A stretch of 30,401 nucleotides of DNA from Chara braunii (GCA_003427395.1 BFEA01000101.1:2929977-2960377), one strand, 5' to 3'. Shown: positions 1-8,470, counted from the stretch's first letter. Numbers and translations are program-made. Notes: a model not told the origin generated them from the sequence alone.

Positions 1-6
1 GCACAC

Positions 7-8
<2 letters not shown>

Positions 9-74
<66 letters not shown>
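9..74. repeat. (GA)n microsatellite
   Basis: An uninterrupted GA dinucleotide run of about 33 units at the left edge of the window. It has no coding content. Similar GA/CT runs recur at 6164-6206, 8865-8886 and 15989-16098. Confidence 0.98.
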
Positions 75-76
<2 letters not shown>

Positions 77-858
77 ACCATTAGCCATTGATACTGACCG
101 CCACAGCAGACTGGTAGAGACTGATGAGAAAGCCAGTGACTGATCAGGGGTTAGGTTGCACAGACGGACGAACGGAGAAGCAGATATTGTGTAAGGTTGG
201 TGGCCGCGACCAAACACAGGACGGGATCGGTTTGGGTGTCACCTGAGAAGCACTGCATGCAATCCTCGCAGTAACAGTCAGTGCATCGAATCGTGCAGTG
301 CAGGCAGATGTCATGGGCAAAACATGGTTTCCACATGCCAGGAATATAGTCGCGTGGTGTCGGCATTTATATAAGCACTGCACTTCCTGGCTGTCTACAG
401 AGAGTACAAGCCATGAGAGGGCTCTGCGGTTACGTACAGAGGAGATCCTCATCAGAAGGTGGAAACAAAGACTTGCACTGACCGTGCCCTAATTGTCTTG
501 TCAACAGAGGACAAGCTGATCACACGTTAGCCACAGATCAGCTAGAGCGTCACAGAGTGGCAGTGAAACGAGAGCTCCGGTCTGTTCGCGTGCTTCCTCC
601 TACATAGCCCGTCTGTGGACAAACGGACCGCCGGACTGTATCCAACGTAAGAACGTTCAGATATCGTAACATCGGATCGGCCACTGCCCACCCCAGACGT
701 GACCCCTTTTTCCATCACACACTGCCTGGTCCAAGCAAGGGTCATAATCATGTGGCATTCCGTGTTCCACCTCAGGTTGCTGTACCAGTTCTTCGCCAGG
801 CGTGGAAGAACATCGCAGTTGCAATCGGAGAAAAGTTCATGCACTAGAGATGCATACT
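75..858. other. Unassigned sequence, no supported gene
   Basis: About 780 bases of mixed composition with no protein I recognise. A minus-strand frame at 151-366 reads as a cysteine-rich 71-residue peptide with several CxxC spacings (CLHC, CEDCMQC). It has a stop codon directly upstream of its ATG and no continuation. A minus-strand frame over 542-1036 runs through the U6 insertion and its poly(A) tract, so it cannot be one protein. Its host part (about 542-858) could be a decayed coding fragment, but I cannot identify it. Confidence 0.5.
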
Positions 859-870
859 CTCTGTAATGAC

Positions 871-901
<31 letters not shown>

Positions 902-948
902 GGCCCCTGCGCAAGAATGAAACGAAAAAATCGAGAAATGGTCCACAT

Positions 949-987
<39 letters not shown>

Positions 988-996
988 GTAATGACA
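859..996. other. Target-site duplication pair around the U6 copy
   Basis: The 13-bp repeat CTCTGTAATGACA occurs at 859-871 and again at 984-996, immediately outside the U6 body and its poly(A) tail. The first base of the U6 body and the last base of the left repeat are both A, so the exact boundary is ambiguous by one base. Confidence 0.9.
871..983 (+). pseudogene. U6: U6 snRNA retropseudogene with poly(A) tail
   Basis: Positions 871-948 match the U6 spliceosomal RNA from AAAATTGGAACGATACAGAG through AGATTAGCATGGCCCCTGCG to TCGAGAAATGGTCC. The 5' stem-loop of U6 is missing (5' truncation). The GGATGACACGCA region is altered, and the copy ends in a ~31-base poly(A) tract (953-983). The insertion is flanked by the direct repeat CTCTGTAATGACA at 859-871 and 984-996, a 13-bp target-site duplication. 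This is the structure expected when a LINE machinery reverse-transcribes U6 RNA in trans. It is not expected to be functional. Confidence 0.93.
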
Positions 997-1002
997 GCTT
1001 CC

Positions 1003-1153
1003 TGGACACATTACCGACACGGAATGTTGCTGGCATGCCAGGAAAAAAAAAGAAAAAAAAAAAAGGCTCGCGATCACAAGTACTTAATCAAGGTTTGTTG
1101 AGCCCACAGTATTGACACCTTCGCGGACACGTTAGCAACACATCAAGCCAGGA

Positions 1154-1216
<63 letters not shown>

Positions 1217-1320
1217 ACTCAAGCTCACAAGTAGTTAATCAAGGTTTATCGAGCCCACAGTACTGACACCTCCGTCGAGGCATAAGCAAAACACATAGAC
1301 GGTTATTGGCAGACCAGAAA
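1003..1320 (+). repeat. Tandem units separated by poly(A) tracts
   Basis: A unit of about 90 bases occurs at 1066-1154 and 1218-1310. Both share AATCAAGGTTT, then GAGCCCACAGTA and TGACACCT. The first ends in CCAGGAC followed by 59 A residues (1155-1213). A third partial copy at 1003-1043 carries the GGACACATTACCGACAC to GCCAGGAAAAA end. Each unit ending in poly(A) and abutting the next suggests head-to-tail copies of a short retroposed sequence, or repeated expansion of a unit that includes its own tail. Confidence 0.75.
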
Positions 1321-1382
1321 AATGGAATAGCATGTCGTTTGCAGACCAGAAAAATGGAAAAGAGGCTCACATTCTCGAGGAA

Positions 1383-1397
1383 TTAAACCACCAGTAC
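1383..1397 (-). repeat. GTACTGGTGGTTTAA core motif, copy 1
   Basis: TTAAACCACCAGTAC here is the reverse complement of a motif that recurs at least nine times in the window (2531, 3261, 3891, 4424, 4572, 5433, 23440 and 27655). It begins the block that holds the 19-bp minisatellite. Confidence 0.7.
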
Positions 1398-1417
1398 AGC
1401 CAGGCCCAGAGACGCTG

Positions 1418-1476
1418 CCTTGCACGGCAAGCGTTTCCTTGCACGGCAAGCGTTTCCTTGCACGGCAAGCGTTTCC
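1418..1476. repeat. 19-bp minisatellite, three units
   Basis: Three head-to-tail copies of CCTTGCACGGCAAGCGTTT at 1418-1436, 1437-1455 and 1456-1474. Each unit contains the small hairpin CTTGC-ACG-GCAAG. A fourth, isolated GGCAAGCGTTTCC occurs at 7627-7639. The frames that read through it at 1332-1748 look like repeat translation, not genes. Confidence 0.95.
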
Positions 1477-1780
1477 AAACCGCCAGCCGCGCACTGTTTT
1501 CCATGTTTGGCTGGCGCCACAAGCCATTGCTGTCCGATAGGCCGCAGCCGCCAAATTTTCAGACAAGGCGGCGAACAAATTCTGCAAGGCAGAAAGTTAG
1601 CCCAGCTACCGGTATACTGACCATGCGTGTGGAATCTGTGGATGCAAGAGGTTCAGCCAAGCAGTTGCGACACTTTCCTGGGGAAAGATCCTGCGGAACG
1701 ACAGAAAAGCTTGTGGCCATAAGATCTTCAATCCAACAGACCACCTGAAAGGGGCCCTGCCTCCTGATACCATCTTCCCC
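1477..1780. other. Unassigned spacer after the 19-bp minisatellite
   Basis: The segment includes TTTGGCTGGCGCCACA at 1506-1521, a motif seen again at 3787-3800 and 6582-6597 as the end of other repeat units. No recognisable coding sequence is present. Confidence 0.5.
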
Positions 1781-2090
1781 CAAATGAAACTCTTGCCACT
1801 CTCTTGGTAATTATCGCGCTATCTAGAGACAAGAAGCTACACCACATACAGGTATAATGACCACCATGTGCTAGGAGGCAATGAGGCAAAACATGTCGAT
1901 AGGAGGTTTCTCTCTCTTTCAGGTTTTGCTCAACTTCTCCCAAATGGAACTCGTGGTAATTATCGCAGTATCTAGAGACAGGAAGGTACCCTACATAGAG
2001 GTATCAGGCCCGTGCATTAGGACCCCATGAGCCAAAAGGTATCCATAGGAGGTTTCTCTCTCTTTCAGGTTTTGCTGGCAGCTCGATACT
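1781..2090 (+). repeat. ~150-bp tandem duplication ending in a splice-acceptor-like tract
   Basis: Two diverged units, about 1781-1930 and 1938-2083. Shared blocks are GGTAATTATCGC followed by GTATCTAGAGACA, then TAGGAGGTTTCTCTCTCTTT immediately followed by CAGGTTTTGCT. The shared end resembles a plant 3' splice site (pyrimidine tract then CAG), and GGTAATT resembles a donor. This could be a duplicated intron, but no flanking exon is recognisable. Confidence 0.75.
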
Positions 2091-2316
2091 TCACGAAACT
2101 TCGGTGCAATAGATTGTGTTCTTCTTAGATACTTGACAAAAATGTGCGAGACTTGTATGCTGGCGTGCATTTTGCCCATTGCTCATTGGCATTTGGAAGA
2201 CACACCAGACAAAGACCTTGTCCCTCTGCAATTGTGTCCAATCTCAACGTATCTGGTCACCTTCCCCCAGCTTCATCTACTTACTGCACATGCATGCGGT
2301 CCATGTTTTCATTGTG

Positions 2317-2498
2317 GGGAGGCTCTGATTCAAATGCGTATGGACCCGCGCGGCACACAGATTCCCCACAATGAACCTCAGGGGGTCTTTGTCCTAAACA
2401 GGAAACTAAATGCTGATAAAGTTACCCCAGATGGTCTTAGGCCCCCTCTGGGGAGGCTCTGATTCAAATGCATATGGACCCACACGGCACACGGATTC
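2317..2498 (+). repeat. ~50-bp direct repeat, period 132
   Basis: The block starting GGGGAGGCTCTGATTCAAAT occurs at 2317-2366 and 2449-2498, with a few transitions between copies. Frames crossing it are not conserved between copies, so I treat it as a non-coding local duplication. Confidence 0.9.
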
Positions 2499-2525
2499 AG
2501 CCACCGCATTAACGCCCCTAAAACG

Positions 2526-2561
2526 TGGAGGTACTGGTGGTTCAAACCATTAATACCTCTC
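2526..2561 (+). repeat. Imperfect hairpin with GGTACTGGTGGTTCAA core
   Basis: GAGGTACTGGTGGTT at 2529-2543 and AACCATTAATACCTC just after it form an imperfect inverted repeat with a CAA loop. The left half is the recurrent core motif. Its right half, read backwards, is a variant of the same motif (GGTATTAATGGTT). Confidence 0.7.
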
Positions 2562-2675
2562 CCAGCAAGTCCCAAAAATCTCAGTGTTATATTGCCCACA
2601 CATACATGGAAAAGAAAAAAGAAAGAAAATGCTTTCTCTACTGCAATGATGTTCGGCAGGGTAGTCTAGAAGGCC

Positions 2676-2745
2676 ATGCTCAGTCTTCCTCCACAGAATG
2701 AATCTTACAGCTCACAGTCTTCCTCCACAGAATGAATCTTACAGC
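2676..2745 (+). repeat. 34-bp direct repeat, two copies
   Basis: The 20-base block CAGTCTTCCTCCACAGAATG followed by AATCTTACAGCT occurs twice in tandem (from about 2680 and 2714). The two copies are almost identical, so the duplication is recent. Confidence 0.9.
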
Positions 2746-2845
2746 TAACACGGTCACGTTCTAAATGATCTTGTTTTCTTTGTTTTTCTCTCTCTCGTCT
2801 TTCTTATAGTCCCCTGCCAACGAGGCAGGGCGGAATCCCTGATCT

Positions 2846-3011
2846 GGGGTCAGGTCCCACTAGTAGCGTTGAGTTTCCTCAATGCCCGAATCTGGACGTG
2901 TTCGTGGAGATGTGCGGTTGAGAAAACTCAACGCGAGTTCTGCACATATCCACAGACACGTCCAGATTCTGGCGTCGAGGAAACTCAATGCTGCTAGTGG
3001 GACCTGGCCCC
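2846..3011. mobile_element. Foldback/MITE-like element FB-1, 166 bp
   Basis: The two halves are long inverted repeats of about 75 bp each. Reading inward from either end: GGGG, CAGGTCCCACTAG, GAGTTTCCTC, then AATCTGGACGTGT and GGANATGTGC, with a ~15-base centre. Single-stranded DNA or RNA would form one long hairpin. It encodes nothing. A second full copy is at 4838-5005, a decayed relative at 5312-5455, and a solo right end at 6731-6785. I infer a non-autonomous foldback transposon; I do not recognise its transposase family or see a clear target-site duplication. Confidence 0.85.
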
Positions 3012-3348
3012 TGCTCAAGCTGTGTTTCCTCAGAGGATTGTAACCCTGGTCACAATGGCACTTAGAGGAATGTATCCAGCCATTTTCACCGCCAAATCCG
3101 TGTTTCCGTTTTTTTCCCCCCTTCTTTTGTCTTTCTGGAAACAGACAACCAGGCCACGGGGCCGAGATGCCCCCACTGAAATTGGTTATAGTGACTTTAG
3201 TCTGCATACTCAGTCTCAGACCCTCTAAACGAGCTTTGACATTAGGAAACGTACGGGCCAAGTACTGGTGGTTCAACCTTCTTACTCTTTATCGTTCCAA
3301 TTTTTATGGGATGTCGCGAAGGACCACAAATTGTCTTCTCACATCAGT
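3012..3348. other. Unassigned; contains core motif copy at 3261
   Basis: Mixed-composition sequence with no supported gene. AGTACTGGTGGTTCAACC lies at 3261-3278 in plus orientation. I found no inverted partner next to it. Confidence 0.5.
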
Positions 3349-3410
3349 AACTTATAACTCAACCTTGTCAGCACCACTACCACCGCGGGGGGGAGGGGGT
3401 GGGGGGGTTG

Positions 3411-3449
<39 letters not shown>

Positions 3450-3462
3450 TATAACTCAACCT
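3349..3462 (+). mobile_element. Short poly(A)-tailed insertion with 17-bp target-site duplication
   Basis: AACTTATAACTCAACCT occurs at 3349-3365 and 3446-3462. Between them lie ~45 bases (TTGTCAGCACCACTACC, then a G-run) ending in about 35 A residues. Identical 17-bp flanks plus a poly(A) tail mark target-primed reverse transcription of a short RNA. The source RNA is not recognisable. The G-run 3387-3407 has the layout G7-A-G5-T-G7, compatible with a G-quadruplex. Confidence 0.88.
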
Positions 3463-3579
3463 CCCATCTCACTAACCTGGGTTGACCTCTTGTTTGGTCT
3501 ACAAAGCTGCTCGTCGGGAGTTTGGGAATCAATCAAGACAGACAATCAACAGTGGCTGCACTTATTTCTTATGCGACCC

Positions 3580-3805
3580 AGTGGCTTCATGGTGGTGCAG
3601 CCAAAGGCACGGAAGCTGAGCCACACGCTGCAGGTGTGAAAAAATGAAACCGGCACGGGCCTCCTTTTGGCTTCACGGTGGTGCAGCGAAAGGCACGGAA
3701 GCTACACGGCCCATAATTCGGGGGCACTATTCTACGGGCCAGGAAACACGCTGCAGGTCAGAAAAAAAGAAACCGGCATGGGCCTCCTTTTGGCTGGCGC
3801 CGCCA
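3580..3805 (+). repeat. ~91-bp tandem duplication with CGGGCCTCCTTTTGGCT unit
   Basis: Units begin at about 3580 and 3669, sharing GGCTTCATGGTGGTGCAGC then AAAGGCACGGAAGCT, followed by ACACGCTGCAGGT and GAAACCGGCACGGGCC. The second unit ends in TTTTGGCTGGCGCCGCCAGC. The same GGCACGGGTCTCGTTTTGGC end recurs at 6568-6587, so this is part of a wider repeat family. Confidence 0.85.
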
Positions 3806-4350
3806 GCCATTTTGCTGCGGCCGCGGCAGCCAAGCCCAGAAAATTGAGGCAGCACGCAAGCCGCAACTTCAAAAAAAGTGCCTGGGAAAGGTACTGGTGG
3901 CTTGACCCCGGTTGTGATCTCTGACCCCACTTATGTCTGGAGGACTCCCTCCACCTCTGTGTGGAATTCATAAATAGGGCTCTTAGCCTCTTACAGGTAC
4001 TTTGCAAGGTACAGCATACTGCTTTGGGCCTGGGACTGTACTGACCTGTGAAGGGCACTAAGAAAAGTACCCAGTTGGATGCTTTTTTTTTTTCTTTTCT
4101 TTTCTTTTAAAAAGCAAGGGTCTGATCTATTTGTAAGCTGACAGTTTTTTTTTTTTTTTTTCTTTCAAAGAGCTGACAGTTTTTCCGAACAAGTTAGGCT
4201 GGATGAAGAAGCAAATAAGAAAGAAAGGCCAAAAAGAAAGCAGTACAGTTTTTCTTTTTTTTCTTTTTTTTTACTTGTGACCAAATACACACAAATAGGT
4301 GCGAACTCCATAAACCAAACAAACACCCTCTGCTGAACTCGCTGACTTTA
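3806..4350. other. Unassigned, poly(T)-rich stretch
   Basis: Contains a core motif copy (GTACTGGTGGCTTGAC at 3891-3906), then several T-rich tracts at 4084-4109, 4145-4162 and 4250-4273. These may be poly(A) tails of minus-strand retroposed fragments, but the bodies are not recognisable. Confidence 0.5.
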
Positions 4351-4358
4351 AAAAAAAA

Positions 4359-4622
4359 TCGATGATCAAGCTATCACTGTTTTTGGGAGGGGTGAGGGTC
4401 AGAAAGACGATACGAACAGTTGATTCAAATCACCAGTACTTCCGATCGTCATGGCCACGAGTGCGATGCAACGTGCTGGGATGAACGGGCCTGGGGCACT
4501 GGCACAAAGTCATTCCAGTGGAACCATCGCCGCACTGTAGCAATGGCTGGCTCCATGCACACTGCAACCTCTGGAAGTACTGGGGGTTTAATATCAATGA
4601 TCGAGCTATCACTCTTCTTCCT
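4359..4622. repeat. Inverted core motifs flanked by a direct repeat
   Basis: ATCACCAGTACTTCC (4428-4442) and GGAAGTACTGGGGGTTTAAT (4572-4591) are inverted copies of the recurrent core about 130 bases apart. Outside them, GATGATCAAGCTATCACT (near 4360) and AATGATCGAGCTATCACT (near 4598) are direct copies. The arrangement suggests a small element bounded by the core motif, now decayed. Confidence 0.65.
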
Positions 4623-4837
4623 CAAAAGCTGATCGATCACACAGACTCTGTGGCCACGGAGTGCCTCCAATCGAGATGGGATGCTCCTGGGCCCAAGTTA
4701 CCGATCGACGGATTTGACACTTTTGACACCCATTATTCAATACTCAGCGTACCCGTGGGATTCGAGCCCAGTGCTGCTGCCTTTTTTTTTATCTGGCATC
4801 CCTTCGTGCTGAGAGGGCTCTCATTTTCTACGGTTCT
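4623..4837. other. Unassigned spacer
   Basis: No repeat or coding identity seen. A plus-strand frame spanning 4518-4898 runs from the previous repeat into FB-2 and so is not a gene. Confidence 0.5.
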
Positions 4838-5005
4838 GGAGCGAGGTCCCACTAGCAAAGGGGATTGGATAAATATCCTGAATCTGGACGTGTTTTAAGC
4901 AGATATGCAGAAAAGCAGTTCAATCTCCACATTCTGCACCTTTCCACAAACACGACCAGATTCAGGTCTTCAATCCTATCCTCTTTGCTAGTGGGACCTT
5001 GCCCC
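4838..5005. mobile_element. Foldback/MITE-like element FB-2, 168 bp
   Basis: Same family as the element at 2846-3011. The left arm reads GAGGTCCCACTAGCAAAGGG, then GATTGGAT, CCTGAATCTGGACGTGTTTT and ATATGCAGAAAA. The right arm is its imperfect complement, ending CTTTGCTAGTGGGACCTTGC. Compared with FB-1 the terminal and central blocks are conserved, but the GTTGAGTTTCCTC block is replaced by CAAAGGGGATTGG. Non-coding, non-autonomous. Confidence 0.85.
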
Positions 5006-5054
5006 TGGTCCCGACTCTAGCCAAAACAGGGTAATGGTCCCGGAAATCGTTTCC

Positions 5055-5056
5055 CT

Positions 5057-5087
<31 letters not shown>

Positions 5088-5157
5088 GGTGACCTAATGG
5101 ACCACAATGATCAGAACTCTACACTTGATCTTGGGCAAAAGGCCGAGAAACATATAT
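5055..5157 (-). pseudogene. U2: U2 snRNA 5' fragment with poly(A) tail (antisense)
   Basis: On the minus strand, 5149 to 5119 reads TTCTCGGCCTTTTGCCCAAG then ATCAAGTGTAG, the highly conserved 5' end of U2 snRNA, with GGCTAAG changed to GCCCAAG. It is followed by ~31 bases of mostly unrelated sequence and a poly(A) tract (poly(T) at about 5058-5087 on the plus strand). This looks like a truncated or chimeric U2 retropseudogene. The U2 branch-site-pairing segment is broken off. Confidence 0.82.
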
Positions 5158-5209
5158 TTCCCATTCTGTATCACTCAAGGGATACTAGACCCCCCCCCCA
5201 CAAAAAAGG

Positions 5210-5261
5210 AGGGACACTAGACCCGTTTTCCAGCCCGCGAAACTCCCAACCACTAGATCCA
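5210..5261 (+). repeat. GCTGGACCCGTTTTCCAGC-type hairpin repeat, diverged copy
   Basis: GACACTAGACCCGTTTTCCA followed by GC, then AACTCCCAACCACTAGATCC, aligns with copies at 23207, 23641 (minus), 27718 and 30284. In the better copies the block folds as GCTGGA-loop-TCCAGC. Confidence 0.6.
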
Positions 5262-5311
5262 TGTCATCTAGGGCAAGGCCTGAATCCTGACAGTGCGGGT
5301 ACCACCACCAC

Positions 5312-5455
5312 GTGGGAGGTCCCACCATAAAAGAAAATTGGAATTAAGGCCTGAATGCGGACGTGCTCATGGACAGGAGCAGAAAATAGCGATTTTTCGG
5401 CATCACTGCATAAAACACATCCAAATTCAGGCGCTTAAACCACCAATACCTTTCT
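5312..5455. mobile_element. Decayed foldback element FB-3 with mixed ends
   Basis: Internal arms CCTGAATGCGGACGTGCTCA (5355-5374) and CACATCCAAATTCAGG (5416-5431) match the core of FB-1 and FB-2. The left side still has GGAGGTCCCACC. The right end is different: it is TTAAACCACCAATACC, the recurrent core motif in minus orientation, in the position where FB-1 and FB-2 carry CTAGTGGGACC. This links the two repeat types. Confidence 0.65.
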
Positions 5456-5779
5456 CAGATATCCATGCCTAAAACTGCCCTGCTGGCGAAAAAAAAAAGG
5501 GAAAATTTGTCTGGCAACTGCCCTGCTGGCCAAAAAAAAAAGGGAAAATTTGTCTGGCGCCCCTGTAATTTGCGTTATTTTGCATCGCGCCCCTCCGACG
5601 GCCGATTTACCCTGTTGCGGCCCTCTGAGCAGGGTTCAAATTTTCCATAACATCCCAGTGTCGTTTGGGCCTCAAATCTTTTCGTTACGCCCCTACCGGT
5701 ACCGGTCCCTAATTTGCGGGATGCCCCTACCGCCGTTAAAAGCCAGCGGGAAAATTTTTGAGATGCCCCTACCTGTACC

Positions 5780-6066
5780 ATTTGCTGCCAAGCCATTTGC
5801 TGCTATGTCATCTGCTGCCACATTATCTTCTGCTGCGTCATCTGCTGCCAGTCCATTTGCTACCAAGCCATTTGCTCATCTACTGCTACATCATCTTATG
5901 CCACGTTATGTGCTGCCAATCCATTTGCTACCAAGCCATTTGCTGCTACATCATCATCTGCTGCCCCATCTGCTGCCAAGAGGGCGTCTGCTGCCAAGTC
6001 GTCCACAACTGCCACGTCTTCTACTGCTTTCCCAGATGCAGGGGCGGCTCCCTCTTCCGACAAATG
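5780..6066 (+). pseudogene. Ala/Ser-rich degenerate repeat ORF with frameshift
   Basis: A repetitive stretch built on GCCATTTGCTGCC-like 15-base steps. One frame reads Ala/Ser/Pro-rich up to about 5875; after that the Ala/Ser-rich reading continues in the +1 frame (SSAAPSAAKRASAAKSS) and ends in DAGAAPSSDK and a stop at 6065-6067. The frame switch and repetitive make-up suggest a broken low-complexity coding tract or a minisatellite that happens to translate. I cannot name a protein. Confidence 0.4.
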
Positions 6067-6163
6067 AAACGATGTTAGAGGTGGATAGTCTCAGTCAACG
6101 ACGAGGGCGACGGCAACCTCCATGAGTGCAAAGGCGGGAAAGAAGAAGTCTGGGACGAAAATC

Positions 6164-6226
6164 AGAGAGAGAGAGAGAGAGAGGGAGGGAGAGAGAGAGA
6201 GAGAGATAAGTCACCAACTCACCCTT

Positions 6227-6270
<44 letters not shown>
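6164..6270. repeat. (GA)n-(TC)n-(AC)n compound microsatellite
   Basis: (GA)n at 6164-6206, (TC)n at 6226-6244 and (AC)n at 6245-6270. The GA and TC arms are complementary and could form a hairpin across the 20-base spacer. Confidence 0.95.
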
Positions 6271-6275
<5 letters not shown>

Positions 6276-6598
6276 GGGAAGCGGACGATATGGCACAGGG
6301 CCTGATGGAAATGCAAATTTGTGGTGCCTCACGGCTGCGGGGGCATTGCAGAAAGATGGCTGCCCGTCAGGAGGGCATATGGCACAGGGCCCGACCGTCA
6401 GTCCATGGAGGGCATCCTGGAAAGTTGCGGTCACTACCGAGAAGGGCCTGCCAAAAATATTTTTTGGCCCAGGGGCATGTCAGGGTAAATCGGCCGTCGG
6501 AGGGGCGCAGCACGAAATAACACAAATTACAGGGGCCCCAGACAAATTTTCCCAAAAAGAAAAAAACGGCACGGGTCTCGTTTTGGCTGGCGCCACCA

Positions 6599-6722
6599 CC
6601 CAACTTCTAAGGGGCTTTTTCGATTTTGACCCAACTTCTAAGGGGCTTTTCCGATTTTGACCCAACTTCTAAGGGGCTTTTCCAATTTTGACCCAACTTC
6701 CAAGGGGCTTTTCCGAATTTTT
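6599..6722. repeat. 31-bp minisatellite, four units
   Basis: Four head-to-tail units at 6599-6629, 6630-6660, 6661-6691 and 6692-6722. Each reads CCCAACTTCTAAGGGGCTTT then TCCGATTTTGA, with one or two substitutions per unit. 31 is not a multiple of three, so no repeat protein is encoded. Confidence 0.97.
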
Positions 6723-6730
6723 AGTTAAAA

Positions 6731-6785
6731 AGCTCCAAGTGGGATCAGCCCCTTAATCCACTCCTCTTTGCTAGTGGGACCTCCC
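6731..6785. mobile_element. Solo right end of the GGTCCCACTAG foldback family
   Basis: ATCCACTCCTCTTTGCTAGT followed by GGGACCTCCCC matches the right terminus of the element at 4838-5005. The left end is missing. Frames through here are not coding. Confidence 0.65.
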
Positions 6786-6876
6786 CCAAGGACTGATGCT
6801 TCGCCACAATTTCGCCGGTTTGTTTCTGGGCATGGGCATAATTTCGTTGTCCCGAACTGAGGGCCTGCGGGACTTG

Positions 6877-7285
6877 GGGGCTCATTCGACACTCCTCGGG
6901 CGCATAAAGTCCCCGAGGAATTGTTCGTTCCACCTATCCTCGGGGATGCAGTCGGAAAAAGAAAAGTGAAAACACTCCGAAGGAAATTCCTTGGGCTCCG
7001 AGGATTCCCCTGCCATTTCTTCCTTTTGCCCGAGATCCCTTGGGCAAAAGGAATCCGCATTTCACGAAGAGGGGCGGGCACATGGGTAGAGAGACGTTAC
7101 AACCGAGAATCTAAATCGTGGCGGCACCCTATCTTTTCTTTTTTCTTGTCTGACATCGTTCGAAGGAAATGTCCTCGGGCGACGTCCCCGAGGACAGGTG
7201 GAACGATGGCGGCAATTTCCTTGAAAACCCCCAAGGAAACTTCCTTCAGCCCCGAGGACGCCCCAAGGAGTGTCGAATGAGCCCC
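6877..7285. mobile_element. 409-bp foldback element with GGGGCTCATTCGACAC ends
   Basis: Terminal inverted repeats GGGGCTCATTCGACACTCCT at 6877-6896 and AGGAGTGTCGAATGAGCCCC at 7266-7285. Inside, GTTCCACCTATCCTCGGGGA (left) pairs with TCCCCGAGGACAGGTGGAAC (right). A further internal palindrome is CCTTTTGCCC/GGGCAAAAGG at 7022-7051. There is no coding region. Flanks are TTG and TAG, so a target-site duplication is not clear. The ends are unrelated to those of the GGTCCCACTAG family. Confidence 0.8.
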
Positions 7286-8334
<1,049 letters not shown>

Positions 8335-8470
8335 TGGCCTGGTAGTTCAGTTGGTACACCAATGAATTGTTGAAAAACAGGCCTGAGTTCGACGTCCAGT
8401 GGAATCAGACGAGTGAAAACATCTCTGCATTTACCTGAGGCCGGTCAATCCGAGATGGGCGAGGGAGACG
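8335..8470 (+). mobile_element. tRNA-derived SINE, copy 1
   Basis: TGGTAGTTCAGTTGGTAC (8340-8357) resembles an RNA polymerase III A box and GAGTTCGACGTCC (8385-8397) a B box. The body after the tRNA-like head, AGACGAGTGAAAA then TTACCTGAGGCCGGTCAA, matches the element at 9803-9945. The head does not form a good cloverleaf, so it is a SINE and not a tRNA gene. Confidence 0.75.

Larger units (their letters stand above)
5465..6597. mobile_element. ~1.1-kb inverted-repeat block
   Basis: Arms of 73 bp at 5542-5614 and 6481-6553 are inverted and about 90% identical (GGGAAAATTTGTCTGG, CCCCTGTAATTTG and GGCCGATTTACCCTG). Left of the left arm, ACTGCCCTGCTGGC with A-tract and GGGAAAATTTGTCTGGC is itself duplicated (about 5474 and 5517, period 43). 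The interior holds a 15-bp-type minisatellite and three microsatellites. It looks like a foldback or composite element. No transposase is visible. Confidence 0.7.

Noticed and set aside
151-366. Cysteine-rich 71-residue minus-strand frame
   Set aside because: Several CxxC spacings caught the eye, but there is a stop directly upstream of the ATG, no extension and no diagnostic family pattern.
542-1036. 164-residue minus-strand open frame
   Set aside because: It runs straight through the U6 retropseudogene and its poly(A) tract, which are a later insertion with a target-site duplication. It cannot be one protein.
1418-1476. CRISPR-like or operator array
   Set aside because: Contiguous 19-bp units without spacers, in a eukaryotic repeat context.
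6599-6722. CRISPR-like array (four 31-bp units)
   Set aside because: The units are contiguous with no spacers, so it is a minisatellite.
6921-7280. Two opposite frames with similar VPP(I/V)LGD peptides
   Set aside because: The similarity comes from the inverted repeat of the 409-bp foldback, not from protein homology.
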